A stretch of 6,752 nt of DNA, taken from positions 1-6,752 of the forward strand of contig DAOWCW010000044.1 in the NCBI GenBank assembly GCA_030639395.1. The letters run 5' to 3'. The translations under genes and the position numbers were made by a program. Every line of letters starts with the position of its first letter. Within the stretch, counting starts at the first letter, position 1. This stretch comes from an archaeon (GTDB taxonomy: Archaea > Nanoarchaeota > Nanoarchaeia > Pacearchaeales > GW2011-AR1). The notes beneath the pieces are model-generated. The model had not been told where the DNA came from. It did no database searches and worked only from the letters and a program-made list of their open reading frames with translations. Shown here one piece after another: positions 1 through 5,299 of this stretch.

Positions 1-62
1 AATCGTGGGCAAGCGAAGCGAAGGTTATGCCTTGGCAACGGGGCCCGTTCATGAGGGGCTTA
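1..62. other. GC-rich patch at window edge, possible end of a structured RNA
   Basis: No gene is recognisable here. The patch is clearly richer in G and C than the AT-rich surroundings, which in AT-rich archaeal genomes often marks structured RNA (known from GC-content ncRNA screens). It contains an almost perfect palindrome, AACGGG-G-CCCGTT (about 38-50), and a smaller one, TGCCTTGGCA (28-37). It lies directly 3' of the minus-strand tRNA, so it could be that tRNA's trailer, or the cut end of another RNA gene continuing beyond base 1. The family cannot be named from what is visible. Confidence 0.3.
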
Positions 63-141
63 CGCCTGTACCCCGAATCGAACGGGGATGCCCAAGGGCC
101 CGGGTTTCTAGTCCGGTGCAATACCATTATGCGATACAGGC
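63..141 (-). tRNA. tRNA-Ser-like, apparent anticodon AGA
   Basis: The minus strand folds as a cloverleaf of 79 nt. The acceptor stem is GCCTGTA/TACAGGC (7 bp). The D arm has a 3-bp stem (GCA/TGC) with the AATGGTA loop. The anticodon stem CCGGA/CCCGG carries an A31-C39 mismatch. The loop is CTAGAAA, followed by a 12-nt variable region able to form GCC-CTTG-GGC. The T stem is CCCCG/CGGGG with the loop TTCGATT. The discriminator base is G and no CCA is encoded. The C-U-N-G-A-A-A loop, the variable arm and G73 all fit archaeal serine tRNA, but A34 (anticodon AGA) is unusual in archaea, which normally read UCU with GGA. The identity is therefore tentative, and a degenerate tRNA is possible. A TATA box sits about 27 bases upstream of the mature 5' end. 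Confidence 0.8.
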
Positions 142-164
142 TTTATTCTAGAAAACCAACCCTG

Positions 165-172
165 TTTTTAAG
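165..172 (-). promoter_or_regulatory. TATA box of the tRNA
   Basis: CTTAAAAA on the minus strand, centred about 27 bases before the first base of the tRNA. This spacing would put transcription start at or within a base or two of the mature tRNA 5' end, leaving almost no leader. The same arrangement is known from Nanoarchaeum equitans, which has no RNase P. The A/T-only core could also be read from the plus strand toward the hairpin region. Confidence 0.5.
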
Positions 173-215
173 ATTAACTAACAATTTCAATAAGATAACA
201 AAAACTACCAAGTCC

Positions 216-289
216 GTAAATTAAAATTTTAGCTTCAGGTTGTCCGGCCCGAAGGGAGAGGACGGAAGCGTTAAGGAATTTTAATTTAC
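216..289 (+). ncRNA. Candidate structured RNA, hairpin 1
   Basis: A perfect 13-bp inverted repeat (GTAAATTAAAATT at 216-228 with its complement at 277-289) closes a GC-rich interior. Inside it, GCTT 232-235 can pair with AAGC 266-269, GTCC 242-245 with GGAC 260-263, and CCC 248-250 with GGG 254-256 around a GAA loop. On the plus strand the long stem extends by two U-G pairs (229-276, 230-275), which would be A-C mismatches on the minus strand, so a plus-strand transcript is favoured. An ACA at 288-290 beside the stem recalls an archaeal H/ACA guide RNA, but no clear kink-turn was found, so this is only a suggestion. It lies between the tRNA and rpsJ, both on the other strand. Confidence 0.45.
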
Positions 290-297
290 ATTAAATA

Positions 298-345
298 CTG
301 TAGTTAAAAATTGATTTTCCATAGAAAATTGGGTTTTAATTACAG
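298..345 (+). ncRNA. Candidate structured RNA, hairpin 2
   Basis: A 48-base near-continuous hairpin: 298-309 pairs with 334-345 over 12 bp with one G-U pair (303-340). Three wobble pairs follow (311-332, 312-331, 313-330) next to one mismatch (310/333), then ATTTTC/GAAAAT closes a CATA tetraloop. On the minus strand the four wobble pairs would become A-C mismatches, so the structure is much better as a plus-strand RNA. With hairpin 1, eight bases away, it may be one RNA of about 150-180 nt ending at the U runs at 355-359 or 372-377. Alternatively it is part of the rpsJ 3' untranslated region. Confidence 0.4.
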
Positions 346-369
346 CTAAAAAAGTTTTTCTCCCAGGTG

Positions 370-386
370 TCTTTTTTCTAAAAAGA
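370..386. terminator. AT hairpin with T runs after rpsJ, possible bidirectional terminator
   Basis: A 7-bp stem (370-376 with 380-386) around a 3-base loop gives a T run in both readings: six T at 372-377 on the plus strand, and TTTTT within about ten bases of the rpsJ stop on the minus strand. Archaeal RNA polymerase stops at U-rich tracts, so this could end rpsJ and also the candidate plus-strand RNA. Confidence 0.35.
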
Positions 387-389
387 GCC

Positions 390-698
390 CTAATCTATCA
401 TTTCGATTTTAATCTTAACAGTTCGAGGTATCGAAATCCTCATAATATTATGCAAAATCCTATCATTAGCCGGCAAATCAATTATCCTCTTATGAATCCT
501 CATCTCATACCTATCAAAAGTAGCAGTCCCATCACCACAAGGAGACTTCCTAGTTGTAACCTTCAATCTCTTAGTCGGCAAAGGAATCGGTCCAGAAATC
601 GGAATCCCAGCTCCACTAGCAATCGTCTTTATCCGATCAATAACTTCATTCAATTTATCAATCTCTACACTCTGCAATTTGATCCGTACAGTCGTCAT
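390..698 (-). CDS. rpsJ: 30S ribosomal protein uS10
   Basis: This 102-residue protein is the archaeal/eukaryotic form of ribosomal protein S10 (uS10), which sits in the head of the small ribosomal subunit. The family signature is plain: SGPIPLPTK at about residues 35-43, then RKSP, a GDGTATFDRYEMRIHKR block at 56-72, and the C-terminal MRISIP strand. The length is normal and no part is missing. The start at 698 is supported by the usual MTxxRIKL opening and by a TATA box centred 26 bases upstream, which implies a leaderless mRNA. In most archaea this gene follows the EF-1A gene. Here it stands alone, divergent from an unrelated membrane-protein gene, so it appears to have left its usual operon. 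Confidence 0.96.
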   Translation of the reverse strand: MTTVRIKLQSVEIDKLNEVIDRIKTIASGAGIPISGPIPLPTKRLKVTTRKSPCGDGTATFDRYEMRIHKRIIDLPANDRILHNIMRISIPRTVKIKIEMID

Positions 699-719
699 AA
701 CCTAAAGATAAAAATTACA

Positions 720-727
720 CTTTTAAA
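720..727 (-). promoter_or_regulatory. TATA box of rpsJ
   Basis: TTTAAAAG on the minus strand, preceded by purine-rich AAGG that can serve as a BRE. Its centre is about 26 bases before the rpsJ ATG, placing transcription start on or next to that ATG and supporting the chosen start. Confidence 0.6.
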
Positions 728-793
728 CCTTACTACTTACAAAAAATTGAAACTAAAATTATAGATAAATATACAATCTCAGACAAAAAATAC

Positions 794-803
794 TTTTATA
801 AAG
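794..803 (+). promoter_or_regulatory. TATA box of the 830-1681 operon
   Basis: TTTTATAAAG, centred about 31 bases before the ATG at 830, would start transcription near 824 and leave a leader of only about five bases. It lies back to back with the rpsJ promoter in the 131-base divergent spacer 699-829, where nothing else was recognised. Confidence 0.5.
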
Positions 804-829
804 ATTAATATTTATGCAAATTATAAAAA

Positions 830-1681
830 ATGTTTAAAAACAAAAAGAAAATAATAAAAAATTGCATTATAATATTAGGAATCATTTTTATTTTAATAAT
901 AATTGCACAAATAATTTTCTCTATTTTCATTAAATCAATAGGGGGGCAACATGAAAATATTGTAAAAAATAGTCCAGATATAGGAAGAACATTAAATTTT
1001 AATCTTCCCTTAGCTTATAGTAGGGATTGTACAGGTTGTGGCGGAACGAAACGCTCACTCGAAATAAATCAAGACCTCTATTGTATAGAGGAAATTATGA
1101 GCCCGCATCTTTTCAAAAATAATTTCCCAAATGTGAGTTATGTACCATCTAACACTACATTTGAAATAGTAGAAATTATAGAAGTTGAGCCTTATGGACT
1201 ACAATCAGCTTTTAGTTCCGGATATACCCTTGCCATCTTAAAAGATGAAAATAATTTAACCTCAACAATATTATTAGATTATCTAGATGAAGAAAATATT
1301 TGCCTTAACGGTATGACCCCACACATAGAAAAACTATTTAGGTTTATCGAAAATAGCAAAAAAGCAAAAATATTACTAACAGTATATGATTTAAGATTGG
1401 GTGTATCCGACGAGGAAACACAAGAGTTTACATTAAATGCTTTAAAGAAAGCATCATTAAAATATAAATTATCCAATATCGAATTAACATCAAGCGAAAT
1501 TCCAAATATGCTAGGAATTTCGGTAGAAGTAAATGCAGATTCCTTAGTATATTTAGTGGCTTCTCGTTTAGATTTTAAAATATGGGAAATTACTGGACTA
1601 GACTTTGAATACAAAAGCCTTTTAACGCAAGAAGATATTTCTAAAATAAGACCAGTGCCAATAAGTTATAAAAATCAATGA
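830..1681 (+). CDS. Membrane-anchored protein of unknown function
   Basis: I do not recognise the family of this 283-residue protein. A lysine-rich cytoplasmic start (residues 1-10) is followed by one strongly hydrophobic segment (about 11-35), so the rest is probably outside the cell, held by a single N-terminal anchor. The outer part has four cysteines (67, 70, 85, 158), two of them in a CTGC motif followed by GG, which could bind metal or form disulfides. The C-terminal half (about 165-275) alternates strands and helices. The stop codon overlaps the ATG of the nuclease gene as ATGA, so the two are probably translated together. Codon use is A/T-ending with no C bias, unlike every neighbour, and the plus-strand C excess vanishes exactly over this gene. 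Recent transfer is likely. No enzyme motif was seen. Confidence 0.85.
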   Translation: MFKNKKKIIKNCIIILGIIFILIIIAQIIFSIFIKSIGGQHENIVKNSPDIGRTLNFNLPLAYSRDCTGCGGTKRSLEINQDLYCIEEIMSPHLFKNNFPNVSYVPSNTTFEIVEIIEVEPYGLQSAFSSGYTLAILKDENNLTSTILLDYLDEENICLNGMTPHIEKLFRFIENSKKAKILLTVYDLRLGVSDEETQEFTLNALKKASLKYKLSNIELTSSEIPNMLGISVEVNADSLVYLVASRLDFKIWEITGLDFEYKSLLTQEDISKIRPVPISYKNQ

Positions 1682-2364
1682 ACATAAAACACATCATAAC
1701 AACAATTCTCTTCCTCACATCAATATTCTTCTACTACCAAATCACCGACCCAACATCTCCCCTCCAAACCGCACAAGTCACCCGAATCGTAGACGGCGAC
1801 ACCATAAAAACACACAACGATCAAACCCTTCGGCTCCTCGGAATAAACACCCCAGAAAAAAACCAACCCCTATATCAAGAAGCAAAAAATTTCTTAATCC
1901 AAAAAACCCAAAACAAAACAATTCAAATCGAATCCCACGGCCCAGACAAATATTCAAGAACCCTCGCCTACATATTCCTCAACAGCCAAAATATCAACGC
2001 ACAAATCCTCTCAAGCGGACTAGCAACCCTATACTACTACGACAAAGACCCTCACTACAACGAACTAAAACAAGCAGAAGAATACGCAAGACTCAATCAA
2101 TTAGGAATATGGGAAAAATCCCCAAACTCTCACTGCATCCAAATCACAAATTTCAAAACCGACGAACCAGAATCCCTAACTCTCCAAAACACATGCGACA
2201 AAACCCTAGACATCACCTACAAAGACGACGCAACCCACATCTACAAAGCAACAATAAAACCAAATTCCGAATACACAAAAACCTTCTCCCACATCTGGAA
2301 CACTGGAGGAGATAGTATATACATTTATGATGAAGATGGGCTACTTTTATTCTATAGATACTAG
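1678..2364 (+). CDS. Secreted staphylococcal nuclease-like protein with lamin-tail-like C-terminus
   Basis: A 228-residue thermonuclease-family protein expected to cut DNA or RNA outside the cell with Ca2+. Residues 5-20 form a signal peptide or anchor. The nuclease core covers about 33-146. Matching S. aureus nuclease: VDGDT at 38-42 (D21), R52 (R35), INTPE at 56-60 (T41 and E43 kept, D40 replaced by N, as in many homologues) and SR at 93-94 (R87). Residues 150-228 resemble a lamin-tail-type beta domain (SLTLQNTC near 166-173, then HIWNTGGD at 205-212), with C153 and C173 possibly forming a disulfide. The start overlaps the upstream stop as ATGA, with no Shine-Dalgarno. The last ~50 bases switch from C-ending to T/A-ending codons, and a second copy of the final residues lies downstream, so the 3' end seems to have been replaced. 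Confidence 0.9.
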   Translation: MNIKHIITTILFLTSIFFYYQITDPTSPLQTAQVTRIVDGDTIKTHNDQTLRLLGINTPEKNQPLYQEAKNFLIQKTQNKTIQIESHGPDKYSRTLAYIFLNSQNINAQILSSGLATLYYYDKDPHYNELKQAEEYARLNQLGIWEKSPNSHCIQITNFKTDEPESLTLQNTCDKTLDITYKDDATHIYKATIKPNSEYTKTFSHIWNTGGDSIYIYDEDGLLLFYRY

Positions 2365-2418
2365 CAAAAACCAAATAAGTCGTGCGAACCAAGAGCACAA
2401 AAACATGTCTTGCCTGAT

Positions 2419-2443
2419 ACCTGTAACCTGTCACCTGTCACCT
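2419..2443 (+). repeat. Heptamer tandem repeat, 3.6 copies
   Basis: ACCTGTA, ACCTGTC, ACCTGTC and a partial ACCT stand head to tail in the spacer after the nuclease gene. The repeat is short and without a recognised function. It marks the DNA between the nuclease's present end and the displaced copy of its tail. Confidence 0.8.
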
Positions 2444-2452
2444 CGCGAAGCG

Positions 2453-2500
2453 CACATCTGCGACGACAAAGGTTTATTAATATTCTACCGCTACACTTAA
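2453..2500 (+). pseudogene. Displaced remnant of the nuclease 3' end
   Basis: Read in frame from 2453 this encodes HICDDKGLLIFYRYT and then a TAA stop. The nuclease itself ends YIYDEDGLLLFYRY (2320-2361). Ten of the 14 aligned residues are identical and the nucleotides align without gaps. The remnant uses C-ending codons (TTC, TAC, CGC, TAC) like the body of the nuclease gene, whereas the present end uses T/A-ending ones. The remnant is therefore probably the original end, pushed about 135 bases downstream by insertion or recombination. It has no start of its own, but its GGTTTATTAA stretch is the TATA box of the next gene, a likely reason for its survival. Confidence 0.7.
2473..2480 (+). promoter_or_regulatory. 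TATA box of the PAP2 gene, inside the nuclease remnant
   Basis: TTTATTAA centred about 26 bases before the ATG at 2502, giving a leaderless mRNA. The same bases encode the Gly-Leu-Leu of the displaced nuclease tail, so before the disruption this promoter lay inside the nuclease coding end. Confidence 0.55.
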
Positions 2501-2501
2501 C

Positions 2502-3017
2502 ATGATAACAACACTCTCAAAACTCATCGCCATAACAACAGAACCTCTCGTCCTCCTAGCCCTAGCAATCATAATCTCAGCCCTTCTCTACCTATATACC
2601 GACAACCTAGCACGTAAGCACTCCGCCATCCTCCTCTTCACAACCTCCATAGCAACAGGACTCATAATCAAATTACTAAAAACTATCGTCCAAGCCCCAA
2701 GGCCAATCTCAAACCTAATCCAAGAAACCGGATATTCCTTCCCCTCCGGCCACACAACATTCGCAGTCGTCTTCTTCGGACTTTTAACCTACATATTCGC
2801 AACATCCAAACCTCGCCCCGTTGGATCAAGGCAACAAAGAGTATCCAACTGGGGGAAAATCCCAGCAATCATAACATCAATCATCCTAATCCTAATAATC
2901 GCCCTCTCAAGACTTCATCTCCAAGCTCACTACCCTATAGACATAATAGGCGGACTAGCCACAGGAACGATAATCCTAACTATAGCAATTCTAATCCACA
3001 AAAAACTATCTTCTTAA
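2502..3017 (+). CDS. PAP2-family membrane phosphatase
   Basis: A 171-residue PAP2 (type 2 phosphatidic acid phosphatase) integral membrane protein. All three catalytic motifs are present: K60-x6-R67-P68, PSGH at 81-84 with H84, and S136-R137-x5-H143-x3-D147. Hydrophobic segments lie at about 13-32, 42-60, 85-100, 120-137 and 148-166, which matches the family. Members remove phosphate from lipid phosphates or pyrophosphates; in archaea polyprenyl (dolichyl-type) carriers for glycosylation, or phospholipid precursors, are likely substrates, but the sequence does not decide. The polar loop at 103-119 is encoded by a palindromic stretch out of keeping with the gene's base composition and may be an in-frame insertion. 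The gene has its own promoter and converges on the MscS gene with only 30 bases between them. Confidence 0.93.
   Translation: MITTLSKLIAITTEPLVLLALAIIISALLYLYTDNLARKHSAILLFTTSIATGLIIKLLKTIVQAPRPISNLIQETGYSFPSGHTTFAVVFFGLLTYIFATSKPRPVGSRQQRVSNWGKIPAIITSIILILIIALSRLHLQAHYPIDIIGGLATGTIILTIAILIHKKLSS
2816..2854 (+). repeat. Palindromic patch inside the PAP2 gene
   Basis: CCCC-GTTGGAT (2816-2826) pairs with ATCCAAC-T-GGGG (2843-2854) with a single bulged T, around a 16-base loop. It encodes the hydrophilic loop of about 13 residues between two membrane segments. The patch is G-rich on a strand otherwise poor in G, as expected for inserted DNA. GCCCCGTTG and a following AAGGCA also occur, closer together, on the minus strand of the 1-62 patch, a hint of a dispersed repeat. 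Confidence 0.55.
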
Positions 3018-3047
3018 TCAAGCACAGCTTTCCTACATCAACTTAAA

Positions 3048-4085
3048 CTAACGTTTCAAATTAACATCCATCTGCGGAAACGGAATCTCAAACCCAGCCT
3101 TATTCAAAGCATTATAAATCCTACAATTCGCATCATCCAAAGCATCAATAAGATTCTCAAAAGACTCAATATAAAAATACGCCTTAAAATTTAAACTCGA
3201 ATCCGCCATCTCCAAAAACCTAACAACAGGAGAGCCCCCCTTACTAGAAAGCCCCCTAATTTTCTTGATCTCTTTTAAAACCAACTTTTTAACCTTCTCA
3301 ACATCACTCCCATAAGCAACCCCAAAAGGAACAACAACCCGAGTCTCAGGTCCAGGCAAAGCAACGTTCTTAATATTACCCTCACTCAACTTACCATTCG
3401 GAACAATCATCAACTTATTATTAAACGTCTTAACTTTAGTGCTCCTCAAATTAATTTTCAAAATATGACCCTTCGTCCCATCATCCAACTCAACCACATC
3501 TCCGACATTAATAGACCTATCAAGCAACATAGAAATACCTCCAAATATATTACTCAAAGTCGACTGAAGCGCAAAGGCAATCGCAATACCAGCAACCCCA
3601 AGCCCAGCCAAAAGCGGACCAATTTCAACACCCCAACTAGCAAGAATAATCAAGAACGCACTAACAGCAACAATAATAATAAACATACTATGAAAAAACT
3701 GCAACAAACTCTCATTCACCTTTCCCCGAACTTTAGTCTCAAAATCCCGATATCCAATCGTAATCAAAATATCAAAAACATAATAAACCAAAACAGACCC
3801 AATCACGATTATAAAAGTCAAAATAACACCGTCTATAGTTCCACTCAACCCCTCTTTCAAACCAATCTCACCCAAAGCAAACCTCATCCCAGCCAAAAAC
3901 GCAAGCAAAGTCAACGGCATCGAAGCCTTTCTTAAAATCTCATCATCCAAATTATTCTTTGTCTTACTCGTCAAAACAGGTATAACTTTCGTCAAAACAA
4001 ACATCAAAATCCTCACCGCTAAAAAAACAACTAAAAAAACAACCCCAGCTCTCAAATACGCATTCGCAATATATTCTTCCAACAT
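3048..4085 (-). CDS. MscS-family mechanosensitive ion channel
   Basis: A 345-residue small-conductance mechanosensitive channel homologue, which opens under membrane tension and releases solutes after osmotic downshock. Membrane segments fall at about 13-35, 56-72, 85-110 and 130-150, followed by the pore helix 155-182, with the glycine/alanine pattern LLAGLGVAGIAIAFALQ (158-174) and the hallmark FGG at 181-183. The beta domain begins at 190-200 (DRSINVGDVVEL), continues through VPNGKLSEGNIKN (228-240), and the C-terminal alpha/beta domain ends with FEIPFPQ (332-338). E. coli MscS is shorter (286 residues), the difference being extra N-terminal helices. The gene follows a small membrane protein by one base (TAA-A-ATG) and has a GAGGG ribosome site, so the two form an operon driven from upstream. 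Confidence 0.95.
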   Translation of the reverse strand: MLEEYIANAYLRAGVVFLVVFLAVRILMFVLTKVIPVLTSKTKNNLDDEILRKASMPLTLLAFLAGMRFALGEIGLKEGLSGTIDGVILTFIIVIGSVLVYYVFDILITIGYRDFETKVRGKVNESLLQFFHSMFIIIVAVSAFLIILASWGVEIGPLLAGLGVAGIAIAFALQSTLSNIFGGISMLLDRSINVGDVVELDDGTKGHILKINLRSTKVKTFNNKLMIVPNGKLSEGNIKNVALPGPETRVVVPFGVAYGSDVEKVKKLVLKEIKKIRGLSSKGGSPVVRFLEMADSSLNFKAYFYIESFENLIDALDDANCRIYNALNKAGFEIPFPQMDVNLKR

Positions 4086-4086
4086 T

Positions 4087-4605
4087 TTAATCCCTCAATT
4101 TCCTGTATCCCAACCAAATCAAAATACTCAACGCAATACCAAGCATCAAAGTCCGCCAAACATCCGACAACTCGCCCCAATATCTCATCGACCCATAAAT
4201 AATCAACATCACAGCCCCACCCATCAAACCACTCGAAACAGCCTCAAGCCCCAAGAAAAATGCAACAACAAAAACAACAATCCCAATAATCAAATTAGCA
4301 AAAAACACATTCCTTTCATAAGGTTCCATAGCCTCCTCGTAATCGTCACGACATTCAAAATCCCCATCACACCATCCAGAAATATCCATATTCAAAGAAT
4401 CCCTTTCATAATCAGTCCACCTGCCTCCACCCTCAACACAAGCAGCCTCACTATTCAAATCAATCCTAACCGCTATTTTATCATCACAAAAATCCTCATA
4501 CTGCGGAGCCGGATAAACAGCCTGAACTGCATAAGCAAAAAAGAAAACCGAAACAAAAGCAACAGCCACGCTAAAAATCACCAACTTAGATTTCGTAACT
4601 TCCAT
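4087..4605 (-). CDS. Small membrane protein with acidic, cysteine-bearing outer loop
   Basis: A 172-residue protein of no family I can name. A signal peptide or first membrane helix spans residues 8-30. An outer segment follows that opens YPAPQYEDFC (31-40), is strongly acidic and holds four cysteines (40, 56, 79, 85), probably two disulfides. Three close-packed membrane helices come next (about 101-120, 123-141, 149-167) and a short basic tail. The reading frame stays open upstream with ATG at 4620 and TTG at 4623, but the TATA box at 4627-4635 lies 26 bases before the ATG at 4605, and that start also gives a normal signal peptide, so I chose it. It ends one base before the MscS gene, which suggests a membrane partner or modulator of the channel; that role is inferred from context only. 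Confidence 0.85.
   Translation of the reverse strand: MEVTKSKLVIFSVAVAFVSVFFFAYAVQAVYPAPQYEDFCDDKIAVRIDLNSEAACVEGGGRWTDYERDSLNMDISGWCDGDFECRDDYEEAMEPYERNVFFANLIIGIVVFVVAFFLGLEAVSSGLMGGAVMLIIYGSMRYWGELSDVWRTLMLGIALSILIWLGYRKLRD
4092..4096 (-). promoter_or_regulatory. Ribosome binding site of the MscS gene
   Basis: GAGGG on the minus strand, six bases before the MscS ATG at 4085 and inside the end of the upstream gene. It fits because this is an internal cistron that cannot use leaderless initiation. Most other starts in the window have a TATA box and no such site. Confidence 0.5.
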
Positions 4606-4626
4606 ACAAGACCAAAGCATCAAACC

Positions 4627-4635
4627 TTTTTAATT
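4627..4635 (-). promoter_or_regulatory. TATA box of the small membrane protein-MscS operon
   Basis: AATTAAAAA on the minus strand, centred 26 bases before the ATG at 4605 and only about ten before the alternative ATG at 4620. It therefore decides the start codon, and it sits in the short gap after the sigma-like gene. Confidence 0.5.
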
Positions 4636-4639
4636 CTTA

Positions 4640-5239
4640 CTAAACCCAATATTTCATTAAATCTTCCCTTAATCCACCAAGCTCTTCCAACCCCATCCTA
4701 AACTTAATTTTATCCAATGAGCCCCTACAGCTCTGACTAACATTCTCCCTACTACAACCATGGTCCCTACTTATATCCTCAAGCGTCCTATCCTCAAAAT
4801 AACGCTTCAAAAAAACATCCCCCTTCCTCTTGCCCAACCTATCATATATAACTCCAAACAATTTCTCAAAAACCATTTTACGCTCAGACTCATAAAACTC
4901 ACCCCACTCTTCATTCACTCCATCAACAGAATCAACTTCAATTCTCCTATCAACCTCACCAGACAAACAAAACAACTCAGGAATTGTAGTATCAAAAAGA
5001 GACACCATAATATCGACATACGGCTTAACATCACCAGCATCATAAGAAACCCCATCTCTCTTATTAGAAGTCTTATAAAACCAAGACGCCCCCTTTTTTT
5101 GCAAACTAACAATATCACTAGAATTACACCCACACAACACAGCAAGCTCCTCAACAGAAAAACCACAACCCGCTCTAAACTCAGCAACCCTATTATTATA
5201 CTCCTTCTCTTCCCTAACAAACACCTTACCTTTACTCAT
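4640..5239 (-). CDS. HTH protein with sigma-70 region 4-like C-terminus
   Basis: A 199-residue likely DNA-binding protein. Residues about 16-57 look like a Cro/C1 (XRE)-type helix-turn-helix (FSVEELAVLCGCNSSDIVSL, 27-46), followed by a VSLFDTTIPELF stretch (79-90) of the kind that closes XRE domains. The C-terminal part, about 121-183, matches sigma-70 region 4: DVFLKRYFEDRTLEDISRDH (141-160), then GCSRENVSQ and a helix ending LDKIKFRM, the pattern of the helix that contacts -35 promoter DNA in bacteria. Regions 2 and 3 are absent, so it is not a complete sigma factor. The frame is open up to a TTG at 5299, but a TATA box 26 bases before the ATG at 5239 supports that start. It lies 60 bases after the U32 gene with its own promoter. 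Regulator of transcription is the likely role; its targets are unknown. Confidence 0.85.
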   Translation of the reverse strand: MSKGKVFVREEKEYNNRVAEFRAGCGFSVEELAVLCGCNSSDIVSLQKKGASWFYKTSNKRDGVSYDAGDVKPYVDIMVSLFDTTIPELFCLSGEVDRRIEVDSVDGVNEEWGEFYESERKMVFEKLFGVIYDRLGKRKGDVFLKRYFEDRTLEDISRDHGCSRENVSQSCRGSLDKIKFRMGLEELGGLREDLMKYWV

Positions 5240-5260
5240 AAAACAATCCAACCAAAACAG

Positions 5261-5270
5261 CTTATAAAAC
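5261..5270 (-). promoter_or_regulatory. TATA box of the sigma-like gene
   Basis: GTTTTATAAG on the minus strand, centred about 26 bases before the ATG at 5239. It gives this gene a promoter separate from the U32 gene just upstream and implies a leaderless mRNA. Confidence 0.6.
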
Positions 5271-5299
5271 TTTCTATAGTCACCCCTAAAAAATAACAA

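Noticed and set aside
27..224. Open frame of 65 codons on the plus strand
   Set aside because: It runs through the tRNA gene on the opposite strand and has no promoter spacing or recognisable protein features.
450..764. Plus-strand frame of 104 codons opposite rpsJ
   Set aside because: It is a shadow of the well-supported uS10 gene; the Asn/Ser/Arg-rich composition is typical of antisense translation. The same applies to long frames opposite the MscS, sigma-like and U32 genes.
2419..2443. CRISPR-like or att-type repeat
   Set aside because: The unit is 7 bases with no spacers, far too short for CRISPR, and no integrase or attachment core is visible.
2405..2500. Possible 31-residue protein starting at ATG 2405 and ending with the nuclease-like tail
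   Set aside because: The first part crosses the heptamer repeats and has no promoter or ribosome site; only the last 15 residues are meaningful, as a remnant.
4603..4623. Longer start of the small membrane protein at TTG 4623 or ATG 4620
   Set aside because: The TATA box ends about five bases before them, too close for these codons to be on the transcript; ATG 4605 is 26 bases from its centre.
5240..5299. TTG start at 5299 extending the sigma-like protein by 20 residues
   Set aside because: The extra stretch is aromatic-rich without homology and contains the TATA box of the gene. The GGGGTGA at 5280-5286 resembles a ribosome site but no start codon follows at a suitable distance.
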